From positions 1 to 64,000 of the forward strand of contig NZ_JAEKFI010000003.1 in NCBI RefSeq assembly GCF_016650635.1: a stretch of DNA of 64,000 nucleotides, read 5' to 3'. This stretch comes from Pseudomonas sp. TH43 (lineage in GTDB: Bacteria; Pseudomonadota; Gammaproteobacteria; Pseudomonadales; Pseudomonadaceae). Below are positions 8,502 through 19,265 of this stretch, piece by piece; position 1 is the first letter of the stretch, and each line of letters begins with the position of its first letter. A program made the position numbers and the translations under genes. The notes beneath the pieces were generated by a model. That model was not told the origin of the DNA and made no database searches. It saw only the letters and a list, made by a program, of their open reading frames with translations.

Positions 8502-8858
8502 TTATTTCTTGAGAACAACCAGAACGTCTTCCAATTCGGCAATCATCTGCCGAATCATCTGCTTGTACTGGGTAGTGTCGTCTTTGGCTTCATCGCCGGA
8601 CAGACGCAAACGTGCGCCGCCGATGGTGAAACCTTGATCGTAAAGCAGCGCGCGGATCTGCCGGATCATCAGCACGTCCTGGCGCTGATAATACCGGCGG
8701 TTTCCGCGGCGTTTGACGGGGTTGAGTTGAGGAAACTCCTGCTCCCAGTAGCGCAGCACGTGTGGCTTTACGGCACACAGCTCGCTGACTTCACCAATGG
8801 TGAAGTAGCGTTTGCCCGGGATGACGGGTAGTTCGTCGTTATGACTTGGTTCCAGCAT
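8502..8858 (-). CDS. MerR-family transcriptional regulator (ihfA-linked)
   Basis: This is a 118-residue regulator with an N-terminal MerR winged helix ([24 protein letters not shown], then [13 protein letters not shown]), followed by a short helical region and no ligand domain or metal-binding Cys pair. ATG at 8858 (MLEPSHND) is used; the frame is open 9 bases further to a TTG. It overlaps the ihfA 3' end by 20 bases, so it is probably coupled to the pheT-ihfA operon. The pairing ihfA-merR-tRNA-Pro is conserved in Pseudomonas. The target is unknown. Confidence 0.9.
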   Translation of the reverse strand: MLEPSHNDELPVIPGKRYFTIGEVSELCAVKPHVLRYWEQEFPQLNPVKRRGNRRYYQRQDVLMIRQIRALLYDQGFTIGGARLRLSGDEAKDDTTQYKQMIRQMIAELEDVLVVLKK

Positions 8859-9141
8859 AAGCCTCAACTCGGGCCTTCAACTTCTGCCCTGGACGAAAGG
8901 TGACCACACGGCGAGCCGTGATCGGGATTTCTTCCCCCGTTTTCGGGTTGCGGCCAGGCCGCTGGCGTTTGTCCCGAAGGTCGAAATTGCCGAAACCGGA
9001 CAATTTGACCTGCTCGTTGTCTTCAAGAGCGTGCCTGATTTCCTCGAAAAACAGTTCTACCAATTCCTTGGCTTCCCGCTTGTTCAGGCCCAGCTCTTCA
9101 TACAGACGTTCCGCCATCTCAGCTTTCGTCAAAGCCCCCAT
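8839..9141 (-). CDS. ihfA: Integration host factor subunit alpha
   Basis: This is a 100-residue HU/IHF-family DNA-bending protein. It has the [13 protein letters not shown]-terminus, the family signature [21 protein letters not shown] (about 45-65), and the [18 protein letters not shown] arm with the intercalating Pro. It works as a heterodimer with IhfB in nucleoid architecture, sigma54 promoters and recombination. It follows pheT by 3 bases in the same operon, as in most gammaproteobacteria. Confidence 0.98.
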   Translation of the reverse strand: MGALTKAEMAERLYEELGLNKREAKELVELFFEEIRHALEDNEQVKLSGFGNFDLRDKRQRPGRNPKTGEEIPITARRVVTFRPGQKLKARVEAYAGTKS

Positions 9142-9144
9142 ACG

Positions 9145-11523
9145 TCACTTCCTTAACGTGGCGTTCAACCTTTGTTCGAGCGAGGTGAGGATATTTTGCG
9201 TCGTCGAATTCACCTCATCGTCATTAAGAGTGCGCGATGGATGCTGCCAGGTCAAGCCAACTGCAAGGCTTTTTCTATCAGGATCAATGCCTTTACCCTG
9301 ATACACGTCAAACAGCCTGAGATCTGTGAGCCATTCGCCTGCATTTTCACGGATTACGTCCAGTACAGCCGAGGCCGCGACGTCTTTGTGTGCAATTAAT
9401 GCAAGGTCACGACGCACTTCAGGAAAGCGCGACAACTCGTGGAATTTCGGCATTTTACCGAGTGCCACTTCAGCCAGAACCAGCTCGAAAACGAAGACTG
9501 GACGGTCCAGACCCAGAGCTTTCGACAATTCAGGGTGAATGGCACCGATGAAGCCGACTTCACGCCCTTCCCGCTCGATGCGCGCGGTTTGACCCGGGTG
9601 CAACGCCGGGTGTTTGCCCGGTGTGAAAGTGAAGGAATCCAGTGCACCGGCAAAACCCAATACTGCTTCCACATCAGCTTTGACGTCGAAGAAATCGACG
9701 GTGTCGCGACCCTGTGCCCAGCCTTCTGGCAGACGGCTACCGCAGACCACGCCGGACAGCATTGGCTCCTGCTTCAGACCTTCGAGCTGACCGACGAAAC
9801 GCAGACCGCTTTCGAACAGACGTACGCGATCCTGCTGACGATTGAGGTTGTGTTGCAGCGCTTTGACCAGACCCGGCCACAGCGACGAACGCATGGCCGC
9901 CATGTCATTGGAGATCGGATTGGCCAGCAACAGCGGCTCGACGCCCGGGTTGAACAGTTCGAACTGACGCGGATCGATGAAGCTGTAAGTGATCGCTTCC
10001 TGATAACCACGAGCCACCAGCAGACGGCGCAGTTCCGGCAGGTCGCTACGCGCTTCAGCCTTGGCTTGCGGCGCAAGGCGCGCTTGCGGGTAACGAACTG
10101 GCAGACGGTTGTAGCCGTACAGACGGGCCAGTTCTTCGATCAGATCGACTTCCAGGCTGATGTCGAAGCGATGACTTGGCACTTCTACGCGCCACTGGCC
10201 TTCACCATCGGCAGTAATGCCAAGACCCAGGCCGCTGAGCAGACGCTCGACCTGTGCCGAATCCATTTCCATGCCGAGCATTTGAGCGATGCGCTGGGCA
10301 CGCAGAGTGATCGGCGCGATCGACGGCAGATGTTGCTCGCTGACGGTCTCGATAATCGGGCCGGCTTCACCGCCAGTGATTTCCAACAGCAGGCCGGTGG
10401 CGCGCTCCATGGCTTCACGGGCCAGTTGCCAATCGACGCCACGCTCGTAGCGGTGCGAGGCATCGGTGTGCAGGCCATAGGAACGAGCCTTGCCAGCGAC
10501 AGCGATCTGGTCGAAGAACGCGGACTCAAGGAACACGTCGCGAGTGGTCGCGGAAACACCGCTGTGCTCGCCACCCATCACACCGGCAATCGCCAGAGCG
10601 CGAGTGTGGTCGGCAATCACCAGCGTATCGCTACGCAGGCTGACTTCCTGACCGTCGAGCAGCACCAGCTTCTCGCCCTCCTCGGCCATGCGCACACGAA
10701 TGCCGCCATTGATTTCGGCGAGATCGAAGGCGTGCAGTGGCTGACCCAGTTCAAGCATCACGTAGTTGGTGATGTCGACGGCAGCGTCGATGCTACGCAC
10801 ATCAGCGCGACGCAGACGCTCAACCATCCACAGCGGCGTCGGCTTGGACAGATCAACGTTACGGATGACACGCCCGAGATAACGCGGGCACGCGGCTGGC
10901 GCCAGCACTTCTACCGAGCGCACTTCGTCGTGCACTGCAGGAATGCTCATCACCACCGGACGGGTGACCGGAGCGTCGTACAGCGCGCCAACTTCACGGG
11001 CCAGACCGGCCAGCGACAGGCAGTCGCCACGGTTCGGGGTCAGGTCGACCTCGATGCTGGCATCTTCCAGATCCAGGTAAACTCGGAAATCCTCGCCCAC
11101 CGGCGCATCGGCCGGCAGCTCCATCAGACCGTCGCTGCCTTCACCGACCTGCAGCTCGGCTTGCGAGCAGAGCATGCCGTTGGACTCGACACCGCGCAGC
11201 TTGGCTTTCTTGATCTTGAAGTCGCCTGGCAGCTCAGCACCAATCATCGCGAACGGAATCTTCAGGCCCGGACGCACGTTTGGCGCACCGCACACGACCT
11301 GGAAGGTTTCCGCGCCATTGCTGACTTGGCAAACACGCAATTTATCAGCGTCAGGGTGTTGCTCGGTGCTCAGCACCTCGCCCACGACGACGCCACTGAA
11401 TACGCCGGCGGCCAGCGTGACGCTATCGACCTCAAGACCGGCCATCGACAGACGAGCAACCAGCTCGTCGCGATTTACCTGCGGGCTAACCCAGCCACGC
11501 AGCCATTGTTCACTGAATTTCAT
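9145..11523 (-). CDS. pheT: Phenylalanyl-tRNA synthetase beta chain
   Basis: This is a 792-residue beta subunit of the (alpha-beta)2 enzyme that charges tRNA-Phe. Domain order is an N-terminal EMAP-type tRNA-binding fold (about 40-150; VVGEVLSTEQHPDADKL), B3/B4 editing region (about 210-380), B5 DNA-binding-like domain (about 400-475), the catalytic-like core, and the C-terminal FDX-ACB anticodon domain (about 700-792; FPEVRRDLALI). Length is normal. It lies 26 bases after pheS and 3 bases before ihfA in one operon. Confidence 0.98.
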   Translation of the reverse strand: MKFSEQWLRGWVSPQVNRDELVARLSMAGLEVDSVTLAAGVFSGVVVGEVLSTEQHPDADKLRVCQVSNGAETFQVVCGAPNVRPGLKIPFAMIGAELPGDFKIKKAKLRGVESNGMLCSQAELQVGEGSDGLMELPADAPVGEDFRVYLDLEDASIEVDLTPNRGDCLSLAGLAREVGALYDAPVTRPVVMSIPAVHDEVRSVEVLAPAACPRYLGRVIRNVDLSKPTPLWMVERLRRADVRSIDAAVDITNYVMLELGQPLHAFDLAEINGGIRVRMAEEGEKLVLLDGQEVSLRSDTLVIADHTRALAIAGVMGGEHSGVSATTRDVFLESAFFDQIAVAGKARSYGLHTDASHRYERGVDWQLAREAMERATGLLLEITGGEAGPIIETVSEQHLPSIAPITLRAQRIAQMLGMEMDSAQVERLLSGLGLGITADGEGQWRVEVPSHRFDISLEVDLIEELARLYGYNRLPVRYPQARLAPQAKAEARSDLPELRRLLVARGYQEAITYSFIDPRQFELFNPGVEPLLLANPISNDMAAMRSSLWPGLVKALQHNLNRQQDRVRLFESGLRFVGQLEGLKQEPMLSGVVCGSRLPEGWAQGRDTVDFFDVKADVEAVLGFAGALDSFTFTPGKHPALHPGQTARIEREGREVGFIGAIHPELSKALGLDRPVFVFELVLAEVALGKMPKFHELSRFPEVRRDLALIAHKDVAASAVLDVIRENAGEWLTDLRLFDVYQGKGIDPDRKSLAVGLTWQHPSRTLNDDEVNSTTQNILTSLEQRLNATLRK

Positions 11524-11549
11524 CCTGCTCTCCTAAGAATTCGTTACGA

Positions 11550-12619
<1,070 letters not shown>

Positions 12620-12675
12620 TAAGACGTTTACCACCTGGCCTCACGGAAGTGGGGCCGGGTGATTGTCGGGGGTAC

Positions 12676-13032
12676 TTAAGCCAAGGTGGCTTTAGCTTTC
12701 TCGACAATCGCAGCAAACACCGCTTTTTCGTTCACTGCCAGATCAGCCAGAACCTTACGGTCGATCTCGATGGACGCTTTTTTCAGGCCAGCGATGAAAC
12801 GGCTGTAGGACAGACCGTTAACACGAGCACCAGCATTGATACGAGCGATCCACAGAGCGCGGAACTGACGTTTTTTCTGACGACGGTCACGGTAGGCGTA
12901 TTGGCCTGCCTTGATTACCGCTTGCTTGGCAACACGGAATACGCGGGAGCGTGCGCCGTAGTAGCCTTTAGCAAGTTTCAGAATTTTTTTGTGACGCTTA
13001 CGGGCAATGACGCCACGCTTTACACGAGCCAT
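12676..13032 (-). CDS. rplT: 50S ribosomal protein L20
   Basis: This is a 118-residue basic ribosomal protein with the family start [20 protein letters not shown] and the [21 protein letters not shown] region. L20 binds 23S rRNA early in 50S assembly and in enterobacteria represses its own operon. It follows rpmI by 28 bases. Length is standard. Confidence 0.99.
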   Translation of the reverse strand: MARVKRGVIARKRHKKILKLAKGYYGARSRVFRVAKQAVIKAGQYAYRDRRQKKRQFRALWIARINAGARVNGLSYSRFIAGLKKASIEIDRKVLADLAVNEKAVFAAIVEKAKATLA

Positions 13033-13060
13033 GAGTTACTTCCTCTATTCTTGACTAAAA

Positions 13061-13255
13061 TTAACGAAGGCGCAGCATGCGCTCGACTTTTGCCACGTCA
13101 GACGGATGCAGCAAGCTGCTACCGCGCAGTTGACGCTTACGCTTGGTCGACATTTTAGTCAGGATGTGGCTCTTGAAAGCGTGCTTGTGCTTGATACCGT
13201 TAGCAGTTTTCAGAAACCGCTTAGCAGCACCACTTTTGGTTTTCATTTTTGGCAT
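13061..13255 (-). CDS. rpmI: 50S ribosomal protein L35
   Basis: This is a 64-residue protein with the L35 signature [20 protein letters not shown] and the basic KRKRQLRG stretch. It lies between infC and rplT, the universal arrangement. Confidence 0.99.
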   Translation of the reverse strand: MPKMKTKSGAAKRFLKTANGIKHKHAFKSHILTKMSTKRKRQLRGSSLLHPSDVAKVERMLRLR

Positions 13256-13315
13256 GTTCGGATACTCCGCATTCAGTTGATAAACATAATCAGAAGGCCT
13301 GCCGTGCCCTGTTGA

Positions 13316-13867
13316 TTACTTCTTCTTTTTCGGGGCGATGACCATGATCAGCTGGCGTCCTTCCATCTTAGGATGCTGTTCGACCGAACCGTACTCGAGC
13401 AGGTCACCTTCAACCCGCTTGAGGAGTTCCATCCCCAGCTCCTGGTGGGCCATCTCACGGCCGCGGAATCGCAAGGATACCTTGGCCCTGTCCCCATCAC
13501 TCAGGAAACGTACCAGGTTGCGCAGTTTTACCTGGTAATCCCCTTCCTCCGTCCCTGGACGAAACTTGATTTCTTTAACCTGAATCTGCTTCTGGTTTTT
13601 CTTGGCTGCGGCAACCTGCTTCTTCTTTTCGAAGATCGATTTGCCGTAGTCCATCAGTTTGCAAACAGGGGGTACTGCATCGGCGGAAATTTCCACCAAA
13701 TCCAGTTTGGCCTCTTCAGCCTTAAGAAGCGCGTCTTCAATTGACACAATCCCAAGCTGTTCACCTTCAGCCCCAATTAACCGAACCTCGCGTGCCGAGA
13801 TATTCTCGTTGATCGGGGCTTTCGGTGCAGCTCGTTTATCTTGTCTCATTTCACGCTTAATAATAAT
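13316..13867 (-). CDS. infC: Translation initiation factor IF-3, AUU start
   Basis: IF-3 has two domains joined by a basic linker: the N-domain ([22 protein letters not shown]) and the C-domain (from about [19 protein letters not shown]). It prevents 70S association and checks the start codon. The first ATG is at 13849, but the family N-terminus [11 protein letters not shown] is reproduced if translation begins at the ATT at 13867, overlapping the last base of the thrS stop. The upstream GGAG, inside the thrS 3' end, is only 2 bases from the first ATT and 8 from the third, so any of the three tandem ATT codons may be used. A rare AUU start is the basis of infC autoregulation in E. coli. Confidence 0.93.
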   Translation of the reverse strand: MIIKREMRQDKRAAPKAPINENISAREVRLIGAEGEQLGIVSIEDALLKAEEAKLDLVEISADAVPPVCKLMDYGKSIFEKKKQVAAAKKNQKQIQVKEIKFRPGTEEGDYQVKLRNLVRFLSDGDRAKVSLRFRGREMAHQELGMELLKRVEGDLLEYGSVEQHPKMEGRQLIMVIAPKKKK

Positions 13868-15789
13868 TACTCCGAATCTGGGCGACCACGCCGGGAAACC
13901 GCTTGCGCGAGAAACTCAGCGAACTGGGCGACGGGCATCGAGCCCAGGTCAGCACCTTCACGAGTACGCACAGCGACAGTCTGCATCTCGACTTCCTTAT
14001 CTCCGATTACCAAGAGATAGGGAACCTTGAGCAAAGTATGCTCACGGATTTTAAAGCCGATCTTTTCATTTCTCAAGTCGGACTTGGCACGAAATCCGCT
14101 TTCGTTGAGAGTTTTTTCTACTTCTGCAACAAAATCTGCCTGTTTATCAGTGATATTCATGATCACCGCCTGGGTTGGCGCCAGCCAGGCAGGGAACGCA
14201 CCTTCGTAGTGCTCGATCAGAATCCCGACGAAACGCTCGAAGGAACCGAGGATCGCGCGGTGCAACATCACTGGGTGTTTGCGGCTGTTGTCTTCGGAGA
14301 CGTATTCAGCGCCCAAACGGACAGGCAGGTTAAAATCGAGCTGCAAGGTACCACATTGCCAGACACGGCCAAGGCAATCTTTCAGCGAGAATTCGATTTT
14401 CGGACCGTAGAACGCGCCCTCACCCGGCTGCAGATCGTACGGCAGGCCCGCAGAATCAAGGGCTGCAGCCAATGCAGCTTCAGCGCGATCCCACAGTTCG
14501 TCAGAACCGACGCGTTTTTCCGGACGAGTGGACAGCTTCATCTCGACGTCGGTGAAGCCGAAGTCACGATAAACGTCCATGGTCAGCTTGATGAACGCGG
14601 CGGATTCAGCCTGCATCTGCTCTTCGGTGCAGAAGATGTGGGCGTCATCCTGAGTGAACGCACGTACCCGCATGATACCGTGCAGCGCACCCGACGGCTC
14701 GTTACGGTGGCAGGCACCGAACTCGGCCAGACGCATCGGCAGCTCGCGGTAGCTCTTCAGGCCTTGGTTGAACACCTGCACGTGGCAAGGGCAGTTCATC
14801 GGCTTGATGGCGTAATCGCGGTTTTCCGACTGCGTGGTGAACATGTTGTCGGCGTAGTTGGCCCAGTGCCCGGATTTCTCCCACAGGCTGCGGTCAACGA
14901 CTTGCGGAGTCTTGATCTCAAGATAGCCGTTGTCGTGCTGGATCTTGCGCATGTACTGCTCGAGCACCTGGTACAGAGTCCAGCCGTTCGGGTGCCAGAA
15001 CACCATACCCGGGGATTCTTCCTGGGTGTGGAACAGGCCGAGACGCTTGCCGATCTTGCGGTGATCGCGCTTTTCAGCTTCTTCGATGCGCTGGATGTAA
15101 GCCGCCAGTTGCTTCTTGTCTGCCCAGGCGGTGCCGTAAACGCGCTGCAATTGCTCGTTCTTGGCATCGCCGCGCCAGTAAGCGCCCGACAGTTTGGTCA
15201 GCTTGAAGGATTTCAGGAAGCGAGTGTTCGGCACGTGCGGGCCGCGGCACATGTCGACGTATTCTTCGTGATAGTACAGACCCATGGCCTGTTCGTTCGG
15301 CATGTCCTCGACCAGGCGCAGCTTGTAGTCTTCGCCGCGGGACTTGAACACTTCGATCACTTCGGCGCGCGGAGTGACTTTCTTGATGACGTCGTAATCT
15401 TTTTCGATCAGCTGCTGCATGCGCTGTTCGATGGCGGCCATGTCGTCCGGGGTGAAAGGACGCTCGAACGCGATGTCGTAATAGAAGCCTTCGTCGATGA
15501 CCGGCCCGATGACCATTTTAGCGGTCGGGTACAGTTGCTTGACTGCGTGGCCAACGAGGTGGGCGCAAGAGTGGCGAATGATCTCCAGCCCCTCTTCATC
15601 CTTTGGCGTGATGATTTGCAGGGTCGCGTCGCTGCTGATGATGTCGCTTGCGTCGACCAGTTGACCATTGACCTTGCCGGCCAGGGTGGCTTTGGCCAGG
15701 CCAGCACCAATGGATGCGGCGACCTCGGCTACGGAAACCGGGTGATCGAATGAACGTTGACTGCCGTCGGGAAGAGTAATAGTTGGCAT
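13867..15789 (-). CDS. thrS: Threonyl-tRNA synthetase
   Basis: This is a 640-residue class II synthetase, started at ATG 15789 (MPTITLPDG) behind GGAGGCGCC. An N-terminal TGS domain (1-61) and the editing domain with [10 protein letters not shown] (His-x3-His near 73-77) come first. The catalytic core has [20 protein letters not shown] (motif 2), and the anticodon domain begins at about 535 ([12 protein letters not shown]). It is the first gene of the operon that continues into infC-rpmI-rplT-pheST-ihfA. Length is as expected. Confidence 0.98.
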   Translation of the reverse strand: MPTITLPDGSQRSFDHPVSVAEVAASIGAGLAKATLAGKVNGQLVDASDIISSDATLQIITPKDEEGLEIIRHSCAHLVGHAVKQLYPTAKMVIGPVIDEGFYYDIAFERPFTPDDMAAIEQRMQQLIEKDYDVIKKVTPRAEVIEVFKSRGEDYKLRLVEDMPNEQAMGLYYHEEYVDMCRGPHVPNTRFLKSFKLTKLSGAYWRGDAKNEQLQRVYGTAWADKKQLAAYIQRIEEAEKRDHRKIGKRLGLFHTQEESPGMVFWHPNGWTLYQVLEQYMRKIQHDNGYLEIKTPQVVDRSLWEKSGHWANYADNMFTTQSENRDYAIKPMNCPCHVQVFNQGLKSYRELPMRLAEFGACHRNEPSGALHGIMRVRAFTQDDAHIFCTEEQMQAESAAFIKLTMDVYRDFGFTDVEMKLSTRPEKRVGSDELWDRAEAALAAALDSAGLPYDLQPGEGAFYGPKIEFSLKDCLGRVWQCGTLQLDFNLPVRLGAEYVSEDNSRKHPVMLHRAILGSFERFVGILIEHYEGAFPAWLAPTQAVIMNITDKQADFVAEVEKTLNESGFRAKSDLRNEKIGFKIREHTLLKVPYLLVIGDKEVEMQTVAVRTREGADLGSMPVAQFAEFLAQAVSRRGRPDSE

Positions 15790-16160
15790 GGCGCCTCCTC
15801 TCCTAGTGGTGACCCCTACCAAAGGTCACGTGGGTTGGGATGAGCCAGTACAAGATCCGATCCAGGCCATTCAATGACGAACGCCTGCCTTACAGCGGCA
15901 GGAGCCTTGCGGCCAACCGGAAAACCGAACCAGAGTGACTGGGATTCAAATCGAAATATTCGCACGCTGACCGCTACCGGGGCTGAAGGCCATCCGGAGC
16001 CTGAGAACGCTTGAGCCCGGCATGCTAGCACAGATGAGCGGTCACTTATGCCTCTGTTTGATCAGAAGGCAAATCGTCCGTTTTTATGCCAGAGTGCTGA
16101 ACTTGATAGGCCCTGAAGCCCTCAGATAACAAGACATTGACCCACAAGGAGCATCTTCGC
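15790..16160. other. Intergenic region between divergent thrS and a small periplasmic protein gene
   Basis: This 371-base region must contain the thrS promoter and leader (left half) and the promoter of the gene at 16161. A minus-strand frame (15816-16031) has no ribosome binding site or recognisable product. No T-box-like or other strong structure was found by eye. Confidence 0.45.
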
Positions 16161-16463
16161 ATGCGTCTGAATACCTTACTCGCCGCCATCGCCCCCATTG
16201 TTCTCCTGCTGCCGCTGAGCGCTCATGCCGATTGGCCGAAGGGCGAACGCGAAAAATACATGGCGCAGTGCACCCAAGCGGCTACTCCGCAGATTGGTGC
16301 CGCCGCTGCCAAATCTCATTGCGCTTGTGGCGCTGATGCGATCAAGTCCTATCCGGCCAGCGATATTCAGGCACTGATGGACAACAAGGCCACTCCTGAA
16401 CTGCAACAGAAAGCGCTGGGCCAAATCGCCAAATGCAAGGCGAATACTCCGGCGAAAAAGTAG
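16161..16463 (+). CDS. Small secreted/periplasmic protein with conserved cysteines, function unknown
   Basis: This is a 100-residue protein from the ATG at 16161, preceded by AAGGAG. It starts with a clear signal peptide (MRLNTLLAAIAPIVLLLPLSAHA) with cleavage predicted after AHA. The mature part is about 75 residues, with four Cys (MAQCTQ, SHCACG, AKCKAN) that could form two disulfides. Such four-Cys periplasmic proteins occur in many pseudomonads without an assigned role. It stands alone, diverging from thrS, and is followed by a hairpin. Confidence 0.8.
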   Translation: MRLNTLLAAIAPIVLLLPLSAHADWPKGEREKYMAQCTQAATPQIGAAAAKSHCACGADAIKSYPASDIQALMDNKATPELQQKALGQIAKCKANTPAKK

Positions 16464-16496
16464 GAAAAAAAGCCGTCTGGATCGGCTAAGCGCCCC

Positions 16497-16524
16497 TGAA
16501 AAAGGCTGAATTTGAGCCTTTTCA
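16497..16524 (+). terminator. Probable terminator of the small periplasmic protein gene
   Basis: Inverted repeat TGAAAA(A)GGCT / AGCCTTTTCA with a 6-7 base loop and one bulge. Its T-content is inside the stem, so termination strength is uncertain. A further T-run (TTTTTTT) lies at about 16549. Confidence 0.5.
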
Positions 16525-16753
16525 GACGATTTATGCAGGTTTTACAGGTTTTTTTATTGTCTTTACTCTCCGCTCAAAGCCTTTTAAACCGGGGCTTTCA
16601 GCGAAAAAAGACCACAAAGAAAACACGACTGATTGGCAAACAGCACGTCCGGGGGGCTACCAAAGCGAACATTTCGACTATGATACTCCGGTGTGCCCAG
16701 TTGGCCTGAGCAGCACAGTACTACTGAAAATATATGTTTCTTGGAGATACACC

Positions 16754-16966
16754 ATGTCTAATCGCCAAACCGGCACCGTTAAATGGTTCAACGATGAAAA
16801 AGGCTTCGGCTTCATCACTCCTCAAGGTGGCGGTGACGACCTGTTCGTACACTTCAAAGCTATCGAATCCGACGGTTTCAAAAGCCTGAAAGAAGGCCAG
16901 ACCGTCTCCTTCGTGGCTGAGAAAGGCCAAAAGGGTATGCAAGCTGCACAGGTTCGCCCAGAGTAA
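16754..16966 (+). CDS. Cold-shock family protein (CspA-like)
   Basis: This is a 70-residue single CSD protein: [18 protein letters not shown] holds RNP1 (KGFGFI) and DDLFVHF holds RNP2. It binds single-stranded nucleic acid and melts RNA structure. ATG at 16754 follows TTGGAGATACACC. The 5' region is long (about 230 bases to the previous gene's terminator) and contains low-GC patches, as expected for cold-inducible leaders. Whether this copy is cold-induced or constitutive cannot be told from sequence. Confidence 0.95.
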   Translation: MSNRQTGTVKWFNDEKGFGFITPQGGGDDLFVHFKAIESDGFKSLKEGQTVSFVAEKGQKGMQAAQVRPE

Positions 16967-16980
16967 TTTCTCGGCGCACT

Positions 16981-17012
16981 AAAAAAACCCCGTCCATGTG
17001 ACGGGGTTTTTT
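16981..17012 (+). terminator. Rho-independent, probably bidirectional terminator
   Basis: Stem ACCCCGTC/GACGGGGT with a 5-base loop is flanked by A7 and T6. It ends the cold-shock gene and, read on the minus strand, faces the I78-like lipoprotein gene from the right. Confidence 0.9.
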
Positions 17013-17038
17013 ATGCCTGCAACAAAAGCTGCCAGCAA

Positions 17039-17356
17039 TCAGCCGCAGTTCACGCGGTTGACTACCAGGTTGTTGTCGGTGTTCAGGTTCAAGCGATCAG
17101 AGCGGTATTCCAGCGTGATCATGTCGGTCGGCTTGAGGAAGCGTGCATTTTGCGCACCGGCTTTGGCGCGCGCCTGCTCCAGCAGCTCAGGCGAAGCTTT
17201 CTTGCCGATGGCGAATTGCGCCGCCGATGCTTCACAGCGACTGTGCCCGGCTTCGGTCGCCACCGGATCCTTTGCCGACTCGCTGGAGGTCGTACTGCAA
17301 CCGGCCAACATGGCAACGGCCATAAGTGCACCCAGTGTCGCGAACTTCAAAGGCAT
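17039..17356 (-). CDS. Lipoprotein with I78-family peptidase-inhibitor domain
   Basis: This is a 105-residue protein from ATG 17356 behind AAGGAGG. Lipobox LAGC (MAVAMLAGCSTT) predicts an acylated mature protein. The body (CEASAAQFAIGKKASPELL, then ARFLKPTDMITLEYRSDRLN and a final Cys) resembles the I78 (elastase-inhibitor-like) family, which blocks serine proteases. The two Cys in the mature domain could pair. Family membership is inferred from the GKKAS..ARFL..DMIT..YR..RLN pattern; activity is not shown by the sequence. Confidence 0.8.
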   Translation of the reverse strand: MPLKFATLGALMAVAMLAGCSTTSSESAKDPVATEAGHSRCEASAAQFAIGKKASPELLEQARAKAGAQNARFLKPTDMITLEYRSDRLNLNTDNNLVVNRVNCG

Positions 17357-17522
17357 GAAGCCTCCTTGTTTTCTATGATTAAGCTGAGATCGTGCGACCG
17401 CCATTCAGGCGTTTGGTTTCATGGCAATGCCATCATCCTGCCCCACGATCGGAAAAACGCCGAGTTTGCCTGAGCAATACCCGCCCCTTCATCAATCAAT
17501 CGTGACTGAATATTAACGACGC

Positions 17523-17828
17523 TCAATAGACGTCGATGTAGTCGTACGGCGGATTCGGCCAATTATCATTGAGCGCGTTGAAAATCTGCATCACCCAGAC
17601 CTCATCGCTGGCCGCCACATTACCCACATAGCCCGAGCCCTTGGCCCAGGTTTCCAGTCGAAACAGCAGGCCGTCGATATCCTGCCCACCCGTAATGCCT
17701 GAAGAGATATAGGCAATACCGCCCTTGGTCACGCGCAACTGGGTGTGTTCGTCGTCACTGGCCGAGGCAAGCAATTGGCGCACTGCGTCCAGTGTGAGGC
17801 CGTCAGGGGTATTCAAATCGATCTGCAC
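17523..17828 (-). CDS. Conserved hypothetical protein, GTG start
   Basis: This is a 101-residue acidic protein of unknown function. The GTG at 17828 (QIDLNTPDGLTLDAVRQLLAS) has AAGGA 7 bases upstream. It lacks a signal peptide or membrane segment and ends in an aromatic tail (NPPYDYIDVY). The N-terminal half looks helical and the remainder holds Gly-rich turns. The pattern (short N-terminal helix, then ITKGG..YIS) does not match a family I can name. It diverges from the gene to its right. Confidence 0.6.
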   Translation of the reverse strand: MQIDLNTPDGLTLDAVRQLLASASDDEHTQLRVTKGGIAYISSGITGGQDIDGLLFRLETWAKGSGYVGNVAASDEVWVMQIFNALNDNWPNPPYDYIDVY

Positions 17829-17959
17829 AGCACGATCCTTGGAAAGCCGTAAAAGACCAAGTGTCGCATAGCACTCCGCTCATGCCTAAGTCGCAGTGCC
17901 AAATGCCCGACAAAATGGTTAACTCGCTCTCAGACATTCCAGACTTTCAGAGCGCACTC

Positions 17960-18172
17960 ATGAGCACCGTAAGCATTACTGCCGACATCAAAGTCTTGTG
18001 GCCGAAGGGGCATAGTTCGTATAGCCCGGGCAGCTCGGAGGAGCTGGCATTGATCAGCATCGATCTGCTGGTCAAAACGATGGGAACACAAGGTGCGCAA
18101 AAGTTTATCGAACAGGTGCTGGAGCGGTATCAGAACGAGCACAAGGGCACATCAGACACCGATAGAGAGTAA
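17960..18172 (+). CDS. Hypothetical protein, start uncertain
   Basis: The frame is open from GTG 17861 to 18172. No start has a convincing ribosome binding site; I take ATG 17960 (MSTVSITADIKVLWPKG), which gives 70 residues and leaves room for divergent promoters. Alternatives are ATGs at 17882, 17903 and 17915. The product is a small, soluble helical protein (LALISIDLLVKTMGTQGAQKF). No family is recognised. A GC-rich hairpin follows immediately. Confidence 0.45.
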   Translation: MSTVSITADIKVLWPKGHSSYSPGSSEELALISIDLLVKTMGTQGAQKFIEQVLERYQNEHKGTSDTDRE

Positions 18173-18175
18173 CGA

Positions 18176-18197
18176 CCCGCAGGCTGGCACCTGCGGG
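18176..18197. terminator. Hairpin between convergent genes
   Basis: Perfect 8-bp stem CCCGCAGG/CCTGCGGG with a 6-base loop, 3 bases past the hypothetical gene and 9 bases before the nucleoside hydrolase stop. The plus-strand tail is CCTTCGCCTT, a weak T-tract. It probably serves as a shared terminator. Confidence 0.6.
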
Positions 18198-18205
18198 CCT
18201 TCGCC

Positions 18206-19234
18206 TTACTTCAGGCGTTTCAGACGCTCGGTCAACAAATCGAAGAAGCCCTGGGCGTCTCCGTTCTCGACCCAAAACGCATTTTTCGGCTGTTTCAGGC
18301 CGTCGTACCAATCGACGACGGTCTGACCGAAAGTGATCCCTTCACGGCTGTCGATGGCCACATTTACCGAACGACCGGTGAACAACTCCGGTTTCAGCAA
18401 ATAAGCCACGACAGTGGCGTCATGCACCGGGCCGCCCGGAATACCGTAGTGCTCCATATCCCCTTTGATGTACTCGTTGAGGATGTCGCCGACGATTTTG
18501 CTCGCATTGTTATTCAGCGCCGCGATCTGCTTCAGGCGCGCGTCGCTGGTGAGAATCTTGTGGGTCACATCGAGCGGCAGGTAGGTCAGTTTCACGCCGC
18601 TTTTGAGCACCACTTCAGCGGCCTGCGGATCAGCAAACAGGTTGAATTCGGCCACCGGGGTGATGTTGCCGCCGTTGAAGTGCGCGCCCCCCATGACCAC
18701 CACTTCCTTGATGCCCTGAACAATCTCAGGCTCTTGGATCAGCGCCAGCGCCAGATTGGTCTGTGGGCCGAGCATGGCAATGGTGATGCTGTGTGGCTTG
18801 GCTTTTTTCAGGGTATCGATCAGGTAATTGACCGCATTGCCCTCCGCCAGGCCTTTTTTTGGCTCATGCACGGTGACACCCGACAGGCCTTCCTTGCCAT
18901 GGATGTTTTCGGCATAGATTGGCGTGCGCATCAGCGGCTTCGGCGCGCCCGCGTAAACCGGCACATCTTCGCGCCCTGCCCACTCGCGAGCCAGACGCGC
19001 ATTGCGCGACGTCTTGTCGAGGCGCACGTTACCGGCCACGGTCGTCAGCGCACGAATGTTCAGTTCTTCTGGCGAGGCCAGTGCGAACAACAAGGCGACG
19101 ACATCGTCAGCGCCCGGGTCGGTATCGATGATCAGGTCGATTTTTTCCGCCGCCTGAGCGCCGGTCGCAGTTATCACGGACAAAAGCAGCAGCCCCCGGA
19201 TGAATTGATGCAGTTTGTGAGCATGGCGTTGCAT
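18206..19234 (-). CDS. Secreted nucleoside hydrolase (ribonucleoside hydrolase family)
   Basis: This is a 342-residue protein, ATG at 19234 behind AAGGAA. A signal peptide (about 1-32, cleavage after GAQA) puts it in the periplasm. The family motif IIDTDPGADDVVAL (calcium-binding Asp cluster) follows directly, with LGPQTNLALAL, VVMGGAHFNGGNITPVAEFN and the late HDATVVAYLL segment. It cleaves the N-glycosidic bond of nucleosides to base plus ribose. It starts 32 bases after rbsD in the ribose operon, so the ribose it releases outside the inner membrane would be a direct substrate for RbsB. Base preference cannot be read from the sequence. Confidence 0.92.
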   Translation of the reverse strand: MQRHAHKLHQFIRGLLLLSVITATGAQAAEKIDLIIDTDPGADDVVALLFALASPEELNIRALTTVAGNVRLDKTSRNARLAREWAGREDVPVYAGAPKPLMRTPIYAENIHGKEGLSGVTVHEPKKGLAEGNAVNYLIDTLKKAKPHSITIAMLGPQTNLALALIQEPEIVQGIKEVVVMGGAHFNGGNITPVAEFNLFADPQAAEVVLKSGVKLTYLPLDVTHKILTSDARLKQIAALNNNASKIVGDILNEYIKGDMEHYGIPGGPVHDATVVAYLLKPELFTGRSVNVAIDSREGITFGQTVVDWYDGLKQPKNAFWVENGDAQGFFDLLTERLKRLK

Positions 19235-19265
19235 GGCGCATTCCTTGTGCAGGTGAAAACGAAAG

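Noticed and set aside
12623..12675. Leader peptide for pheST attenuation
   Set aside because: The only open frame is a read-through of rplT with a single Phe codon and no start; it does not resemble pheM.
13903..15753. 616-residue open frame opposite thrS
   Set aside because: It is a shadow of thrS; no recognisable protein.
15816..16031. 71-residue minus-strand frame upstream of thrS
   Set aside because: No ribosome binding site, no family, and it lies in the thrS leader region.
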